From Pseudoflavonifractor sp. Marseille-P3106 (GTDB lineage Bacteria; Bacillota; Clostridia; Oscillospirales; Oscillospiraceae): a DNA stretch of 41,378 nt. Below the pieces are notes generated by a model. That model ran no database searches, was not told the origin of the DNA, and worked only from the letters and a program-made list of their open reading frames with translations. Position numbers and translations under genes: made by a program. Within the stretch, counting starts at the first letter, position 1. The number at the start of each line of letters is the position of its first letter. The stretch covers positions 1-41,378 of the forward strand of contig LT827107.1 in the NCBI GenBank assembly GCA_900169975.1. Direction: 5' to 3'. This document shows, piece after piece, positions 36,855-41,378 of the stretch.

Positions 36855-38075
36855 ATGCAAAAAAAGAAGCTGAACCTCTCCATCAAGATTTTAATCGGAC
36901 TGGCCCTGGGAATCGTCGCCGGACTTTTTCTCCCCGCCGATTTCGCCACCGCCGTGGTCAAACCCTTCGGCACGCTTTTCCTCAACCTTATCAAAATGGT
37001 GGTTGTCCCCCTGGTCTTTGCATCCATCGTGGTAGGCACCTGTGGGCTGAACGACGCCAAATCACTGGGACGCCTGGGCGGCAAGACCATCATCTATTAT
37101 CTGTTCACCACCGCGCTGGCCGTCACCATAGGCCTTGCGGCCGCCAACCTCTTCCCCGTGGGCCGGAACCTTGCCTTCCAAATGGAGGCGGTGTCCGGTG
37201 CGGAGCCCACCAGCGTGGTAGACACCCTGCTGAACATCGTCCCCACCAACCCCATCAAGGCGCTGGCGGAAGGTAATATGCTCCAGGTCATCTGTTTCGC
37301 CATCGCCCTGGGCATCGGCATCCTCCTGTGCGGCGAAAAGGGACAGCCCCTTTACCGCGGGATCAACTCTCTGGCGGAAGCGATGTACTCCCTTACAGGC
37401 GCCATCATGAAGCTGGCTCCCATTGCGGTCTTCGCGCTGGTGGCCCCCGTGGTGGCGATCAACGGCCCAAAGAGCCTGCTGCCTATGCTGGGGGTCATTC
37501 TCACCGTCTATGGGGCCTGCCTCTTTCACATGCTGGTGGTCTATTCGGCCAGCGTGGGCGGCTTCGCCCATATCAGCCCGGTCCGTTTCTTTAAAGAGGC
37601 TGTGCCCGCCATGATCTTCGCCTTCTCCTCCGCCTCCTCGGCGGCCACGATCCCCTTCTCCATGGATGCCAGCGATCGGCTGGGTGTTCCTCCGTCGGTG
37701 CGTTCCTTCATTCTTCCCCTGGGCGCCACCATCAACATGGACGGTACCGCCATCTATCAGGGCGTCTGTGCCCTCTTCATCGCCAATGCCTACGGCATCA
37801 GTTTGACCATGGGCCAGCAGCTCACCATCATCCTCACCTGCACGCTGGCCTCCATCGGCACCGCCGGCGTCCCCGGGGCAGGCGCGGTGATGCTCACCAT
37901 GGTGCTCTCCTCCGTGGGTCTGCCCGCCGAGGGACTTGCCATGGGCATGGTACTGGGCATCGACCGAATCCTGGATATGGCCCGCACCACAGTAAACATC
38001 ACCGGTGACATCGCCTGCTCCGTAGTGGTGGCCGCCTCGGAAAAACAACTGAAACAGCAGCACAAGAACACCTGA
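36855..38075 (+). CDS. Dicarboxylate/amino acid:cation symporter (DAACS, GltP/GltT-like)
   Basis: A 406-residue inner-membrane secondary transporter that takes up glutamate, aspartate or C4-dicarboxylates with H+ or Na+. It shows the family signatures: serine-rich re-entrant loop SSASSAATIPF, NMDGTAIYQG and GVPGAGAVM. The basic N-terminus (QKKKLN) precedes the first of eight helices. ATG 36855 follows AAGGAGGCC. An extended -10 (TGG-TATGAT, 36815-36820) lies upstream with no good -35. The exact substrate cannot be read from the sequence. Confidence 0.93.
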   Translation: MQKKKLNLSIKILIGLALGIVAGLFLPADFATAVVKPFGTLFLNLIKMVVVPLVFASIVVGTCGLNDAKSLGRLGGKTIIYYLFTTALAVTIGLAAANLFPVGRNLAFQMEAVSGAEPTSVVDTLLNIVPTNPIKALAEGNMLQVICFAIALGIGILLCGEKGQPLYRGINSLAEAMYSLTGAIMKLAPIAVFALVAPVVAINGPKSLLPMLGVILTVYGACLFHMLVVYSASVGGFAHISPVRFFKEAVPAMIFAFSSASSAATIPFSMDASDRLGVPPSVRSFILPLGATINMDGTAIYQGVCALFIANAYGISLTMGQQLTIILTCTLASIGTAGVPGAGAVMLTMVLSSVGLPAEGLAMGMVLGIDRILDMARTTVNITGDIACSVVVAASEKQLKQQHKNT

Positions 38076-38077
38076 CC

Positions 38078-38117
38078 AAAAAGCGCCCCTCTCCCAGCAG
38101 GGAGCGGGGCGCTTTTT
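38078..38117. terminator. Bidirectional terminator between symporter and MATE genes
   Basis: AAAAAGCGCCCC (38078-38089) and GGGGCGCTTTTT (38106-38117) with a CTCCC/GGGAG inner stem. Both strands end in U runs. Confidence 0.88.
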
Positions 38118-38129
38118 CCCATTGTTCGT

Positions 38130-39506
38130 TCAGCTTTCCAGTCCGCACAGGCGGACCCATTTTCCCCTCTTCCAGCGGACGGCACAGAGGATGCCCCGGA
38201 GGGTCAGATCCACGGCCATCGCTCCCCAGACCCCCTCCAGTCCGAACTCAAACCGAAGAACCAGAAGATAGGCCAGCGGCACCCGCACCAACCACATGCA
38301 TACCAGGCCCACCGCCATAGGGAAGCGGACGTCGTCCCCACCCCGGAGAGCGTTGGTGAGAATGATGGATAGCCCAAAGAAGGGCTCAGCAAAGGCCACC
38401 ACCCGGAGCGCCAGCGCCGCTTCCGCCACCACATTGGGATCGGTGTTGAAGAGGGAGGCCAGCGGGGGCGCAGACAGGAAGAGCGCGGTCCCGGTGACCA
38501 GGCACAGCAGAAAACCCAGCCCGGCGGTGAGATTCCCATAGGCCTCCGCGTCCTCCCGTTTTCCCGCACCCACCGACTGCCCCACCAGGGCAATGGCGGC
38601 GTAACCGATCCCATAGGCGGGCAGATAGCAAAGCCCCTCGGCGGTGGTGGCAATTTGGTTCGCCGCCAGAGCCACAGTGCTCATGTGGGCCACCAGAGCG
38701 GTAGTGGCGATCTGACCCAGGTTAATGGTAGCTCGCTCGGCGGCGGAAGGCAGGCCCAGTCCCACCGCCCGGCGAATGATACTCCGGTCGGGGCGGATGC
38801 CCTCCTTCAGGGAGGTGGTAAAGCGTCCCTGGCGGAATGCGGCGAAACCCGTGGCCGCGCCGGCCGCCGCGATGGAAATGGCGGTGGCAATGCCGGCACC
38901 CTCCACCCCCCACCCGGCACCGGGGATGGTGAATCCCCACCGCTCCCGGGTGGGGTAGATGAAAAAGAAGTTCAGCACTACGTTCAGCAGGTTGGCGGCA
39001 GTGTTGAACAGGAGAGGCGCTTTTGTATTGCCCATGCACCGCAGCACCGCGGAAAAAATGGCCAGGAAGGCGGCCAGAGGCAGGGCGGCGGCATAGATCC
39101 GCAGGTAGTTCACCGCGTGGGGGAACACCTCCGGCTTGGCCCCCAGCCACCGGGGAAGAGAGCCGGAGATGCCCTCGTAGATCAAACACGCAATCAGGCC
39201 GCAGACCAACGCGGCCAAAAAACTCTGGCGAATGACGCTCTTGGCCCTCGCCTCGTCCCCCGCACCCACCGCGTTGGAGACCTGGACCGAGTAGCCCACG
39301 CCCACCCCCACCAGGATGCCGTTGATGAGCCAGGTTGGGGCGGCATTCACCGACACAGCGGCGGTGCCTGCCGCGCCCAGGGTCCCCACCATGGCGGTGT
39401 CCACATAGCTGACCATGGTGCCCAGCACCTGCTCAATAATGGCGGGCCAGGACAGGTGCCACAGGGTCTTTATCCGGCCCTTCTGATCCATTAAGGCGCC
39501 CTGCAT
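38130..39506 (-). CDS. MATE family efflux transporter
   Basis: A 458-residue membrane protein with about twelve helices in two similar halves, typical of multidrug and toxic compound exporters that use Na+ or H+ antiport. Signature-like stretches are PAIIEQVLGTMVSYVDTAMVG at the start and the corresponding GLPSAAERATINLGQIAT in the second half. The start ATG 39506 lies 4 nt after the stop of the radical SAM gene and follows GGGAG; M6 (ATG 39491) is a possible alternative. It is translated from the same transcript as that gene, so a functional link is possible. Confidence 0.92.
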   Translation of the reverse strand: MQGALMDQKGRIKTLWHLSWPAIIEQVLGTMVSYVDTAMVGTLGAAGTAAVSVNAAPTWLINGILVGVGVGYSVQVSNAVGAGDEARAKSVIRQSFLAALVCGLIACLIYEGISGSLPRWLGAKPEVFPHAVNYLRIYAAALPLAAFLAIFSAVLRCMGNTKAPLLFNTAANLLNVVLNFFFIYPTRERWGFTIPGAGWGVEGAGIATAISIAAAGAATGFAAFRQGRFTTSLKEGIRPDRSIIRRAVGLGLPSAAERATINLGQIATTALVAHMSTVALAANQIATTAEGLCYLPAYGIGYAAIALVGQSVGAGKREDAEAYGNLTAGLGFLLCLVTGTALFLSAPPLASLFNTDPNVVAEAALALRVVAFAEPFFGLSIILTNALRGGDDVRFPMAVGLVCMWLVRVPLAYLLVLRFEFGLEGVWGAMAVDLTLRGILCAVRWKRGKWVRLCGLES

Positions 39507-39510
39507 CGGC

Positions 39511-40386
39511 TCACACTCCCGTCAAGTCAAAGTTTGGCACATAGCTCCCGCTGGCGGAATCCGGGTCCTGGACAAACCCCTCCAGCCCCAGGGCGGCCAT
39601 ATACGCCTCGGCGCTCCGCCGTTCGCTGGGGCGGAGCTTTCGGTTGATCTCCGCAAACTCCCCCGCACGGCCCAGGGGGACATACTGGCTCATCAGCGAG
39701 AAATAGATCTCACCCGGTGCAAAGGTCTCCGCCACGAAGTCCATCACCGCCTTGGCCTCGTTGAGCCCGCCGGGGAGGAGCAGGTGGCGGATGACCGTCC
39801 CCCGGCGCAGCAGGCCATCCCCGTCCAGCTCGCAGGGCCCGGTCTGGCGCACCATCTCCCGAAGAGCTGCAACGGCCGTCTCCGGATAGTCCGGGGCGGC
39901 GGAGTAGCGTTCCGCCCGGGCAGGATCCAGGTACTTGAGGTCAGGGAGGTAGATCTGCACCTTCCCCTCCAGCGCCCGCAAGGTCTCCACCCGCTCATAG
40001 CCGCCAGTGTTCCAAACCACCGGCACCGGGATCGGTTTCTCCAGTGCCTGGACAATGGCGTGGGCGAAGTGGGTGGGGGTCACCAGATTGATGTTGTGCG
40101 CCCCCTGGGCGATCAGTTCCTCAAAAATTTCCCGCAGCCGCTCCACCGTCACCGGCTTCCCGAACCCCTCCTGACTGATGACGCTGTTCTGGCAGAACAC
40201 GCACCGGAGAGGGCATCCGGAAAAAAAGACGGTGCCGGAGCCCCGCGTGCCGGAGATGGGCGGCTCCTCCCAGAAGTGCAGCGCGGCGCGGGCCACCACA
40301 GGCAGAGCCGGCATGGCGCATATCCCTCCGGAAAGGGTCTCTTCCCGGACCGCGCCGCATCGACGGGGACAGTGTTGACAGATCAT
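39511..40386 (-). CDS. PflA-like radical SAM protein (COG1313 type)
   Basis: A 291-residue radical SAM protein like uncharacterised PflX-type enzymes. The motif is Cys58-x3-Cys62-x2-Cys65 (CPLRCVFC). An extra N-terminal set of cysteines (Cys3, Cys6, Cys10, Cys23; CQHCPRRC) likely holds another metal site. No pyruvate formate-lyase gene is near, so its target is unknown. ATG 40386 follows GAGAGGAAACC. No separate promoter was found in the 68-nt gap to hpr, so read-through of the hpr terminator may supply it. Confidence 0.85.
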   Translation of the reverse strand: MICQHCPRRCGAVREETLSGGICAMPALPVVARAALHFWEEPPISGTRGSGTVFFSGCPLRCVFCQNSVISQEGFGKPVTVERLREIFEELIAQGAHNINLVTPTHFAHAIVQALEKPIPVPVVWNTGGYERVETLRALEGKVQIYLPDLKYLDPARAERYSAAPDYPETAVAALREMVRQTGPCELDGDGLLRRGTVIRHLLLPGGLNEAKAVMDFVAETFAPGEIYFSLMSQYVPLGRAGEFAEINRKLRPSERRSAEAYMAALGLEGFVQDPDSASGSYVPNFDLTGV

Positions 40387-40406
40387 GGTTTCCTCTCCCA
40401 GCCGTC

Positions 40407-40437
40407 AAAAAAAGCGCCGCGACTGCGGCGCTTTTTT
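40407..40437. terminator. Terminator of the HPr gene
   Basis: GCGCCGC pairs with GCGGCGC around GACT, with seven A before and six T after on the plus strand, so U tracts occur on both strands. It lies 17 nt after the HPr stop. Confidence 0.85.
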
Positions 40438-40454
40438 CGCGCATCATGTTCCGC

Positions 40455-40718
40455 TCAATCTCCGAAATTGCCGGAGATCAGCTCCACCAGGGCCTCGACG
40501 GCCTCTTTTTCATCGGCACCGTCGGCAATCAAATTGATTGCGGTACCCTTGACGATGCCCAGGGACAAAACGCCCAGGAGGCTCTTGGCGTTGACCCGCC
40601 GCTCGTCCTTCTCCACCCAGATGGAACTTTTGAATTCATTGGCCTTCTGAATGAAGAACGTTGCCGGGCGAGCATGGAGACCCACCTGATTGTTCACGGT
40701 AGCTTCTTTCATGTACAT
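40455..40718 (-). CDS. ptsH: HPr-family phosphocarrier protein
   Basis: An 87-residue HPr protein. It keeps His15 (GLHARPA), which receives phosphate from enzyme I, and Ser46 (NAKSLLGVLSLG), the site used by HPr kinase for catabolite control. Both residues are present, so it can serve in sugar transport and in regulation, unlike Crh. ptsI is not next to it. ATG 40718 follows GGGGGAAACTGCT; its own promoter is at 40759-40787. Confidence 0.93.
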   Translation of the reverse strand: MYMKEATVNNQVGLHARPATFFIQKANEFKSSIWVEKDERRVNAKSLLGVLSLGIVKGTAINLIADGADEKEAVEALVELISGNFGD

Positions 40719-40758
40719 AGCAGTTTCCCCCCAAAATACATTGCGGTACTGTTCTTAT

Positions 40759-40787
40759 AGCATAGCAAATTTCAGGCTGACAGTCAA
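40759..40787 (-). promoter_or_regulatory. Promoter of the HPr gene
   Basis: TTGACT (40782-40787), a 17-nt spacer and TATGCT (40759-40764), about 40 nt before the start codon. Confidence 0.7.
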
Positions 40788-40885
40788 TGGCATTTTACAC
40801 AAAAACCTGGGATCAGCCCTGCGCGTTCCACATTTTTCTCAGGCATATCTCCGAATGATTCGGCCCTTTTTCCCATGGATCCAAC

Positions 40886-41378
40886 TCATTTCAGCTCTGC
40901 CACCGTCACGCCGTCCTCGCCCTCGCCGTAGCGGCCGGGGCGGAAGGTCCTGATATAAGGGCTGCGCTTGAGGTGCTCCCGCACCGCCCTGCGCACCGCG
41001 CCGGTGCCCTTGCCGTGGATGATGGTGACCTGCTGGAGCTTTCCCATGACGGCATTGTCCAGGAAGCGGTCCAGTTCCACCACCGCCTCGTCTCCGGTAA
41101 GACCCCGGAGGTCCACCTCAGGGGACGCCCCCAGGCTGCGGAGCTGGTGGGCGGCCCGCTCCACCACTTTTTTCACCGACTGCTGGGTCTCCCCCTCGGT
41201 CACCCGCACCTCGTCCTGACGGGCGGTGAGCTTCAAAATGCCCGCCTGGAGCCGGAGGGTGCCGTCTTTTTTGACCTCCAGCACCGTGGCGCGGGTCCCG
41301 CCCATCTTGACAAGCTCCACAGTGTCCCCCCTGCCCGCCGGGCGGGTGGGAGGGAGCTCGGGGCCCCGGGGCGCCGCG
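40886..41378 (-). CDS. mutS2: Endonuclease MutS2, C-terminal part (runs off the right edge)
   Basis: The visible 163 codons encode the end of MutS2. There is a KOW/SH3-like segment (GDTVELVKMGGTRATVLEV), a linker (QQSVKKVVERAAHQLRS) and the complete Smr nuclease domain: VDLRGLTGDEA, then TIIHGKGTGAVRRAVREHL and the ending GVTVAELK. MutS2 limits recombination and rescues collided ribosomes in Firmicutes. The frame is open through base 41378, so the ATPase core lies outside the window. Confidence 0.9.
   Translation of the reverse strand, partial: AAPRGPELPPTRPAGRGDTVELVKMGGTRATVLEVKKDGTLRLQAGILKLTARQDEVRVTEGETQQSVKKVVERAAHQLRSLGASPEVDLRGLTGDEAVVELDRFLDNAVMGKLQQVTIIHGKGTGAVRRAVREHLKRSPYIRTFRPGRYGEGEDGVTVAELK

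Overview
The window looks like the chromosome of a G+C-rich, anaerobic, endospore-type Firmicute, probably an Oscillospiraceae gut bacterium of the Flavonifractor/Intestinimonas/Lawsonibacter kind. This is inferred from gene content: a trimeric NADH-linked [FeFe]-hydrogenase operon, SpoVAC, a Trp T-box leader, strong AAGGAGG ribosome sites, SigA promoters with 17-nt spacers, and no respiratory genes. No database search was possible, so the genus is a guess.

Layout. 1-207: a strong promoter firing off the left edge, then metA. 1147-1542: an apparently non-coding, highly structured RNA on the minus strand with its own promoter and terminator. 1646-7830: hydrogenase operon (DRTGG-like protein, PHP protein, HydC/NuoE-like, GHKL ATPase, small thioredoxin-fold Fe-S protein, HydB/NuoF-like, HydA). 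7938-9122: flavodoxin and a DUF3793 protein behind a promoter carrying two identical dyads and a leader terminator. 9178-15875: a seven-gene operon for acyl activation and reduction (FabZ-like dehydratase fused to a Cys-rich domain, acyl carrier protein, metallo-beta-lactamase-fold hydrolase, LuxE, LuxC, AMP ligase, Fe-alcohol dehydrogenase). 15876-16820: NifX-like protein and a DUF134 regulator, convergent. 16829-19212: orphan spoVAC and a TrpB-like gene broken by a one-base frameshift under an intact Trp T-box. 19269-22131: dinB, macro-domain protein, DUF3048 lipoprotein. 22222-30074: rpoC and rpoB with a private promoter. 30138-32814: two convergent multi-membrane glycosyltransferases. 32898-36694: small conserved protein, SH3/NlpC-P60 hydrolase, coiled-coil protein, Cys-rich protein and an SPL-like radical SAM enzyme. 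36855-41378: dicarboxylate symporter, MATE exporter, PflA-like radical SAM enzyme, HPr and the 3' end of mutS2.

How the parts work together. The hydrogenase operon would couple NADH (and probably ferredoxin) oxidation to H2 production. The flavodoxin/DUF3793 pair looks like a metal-starvation response. The LuxC/LuxE operon is the most unusual block: it has every enzyme needed to activate an acid, hold it on a dedicated carrier, reduce it to an aldehyde and then to an alcohol. It has no luciferase and no ketosynthase, so its natural substrate and product are open.
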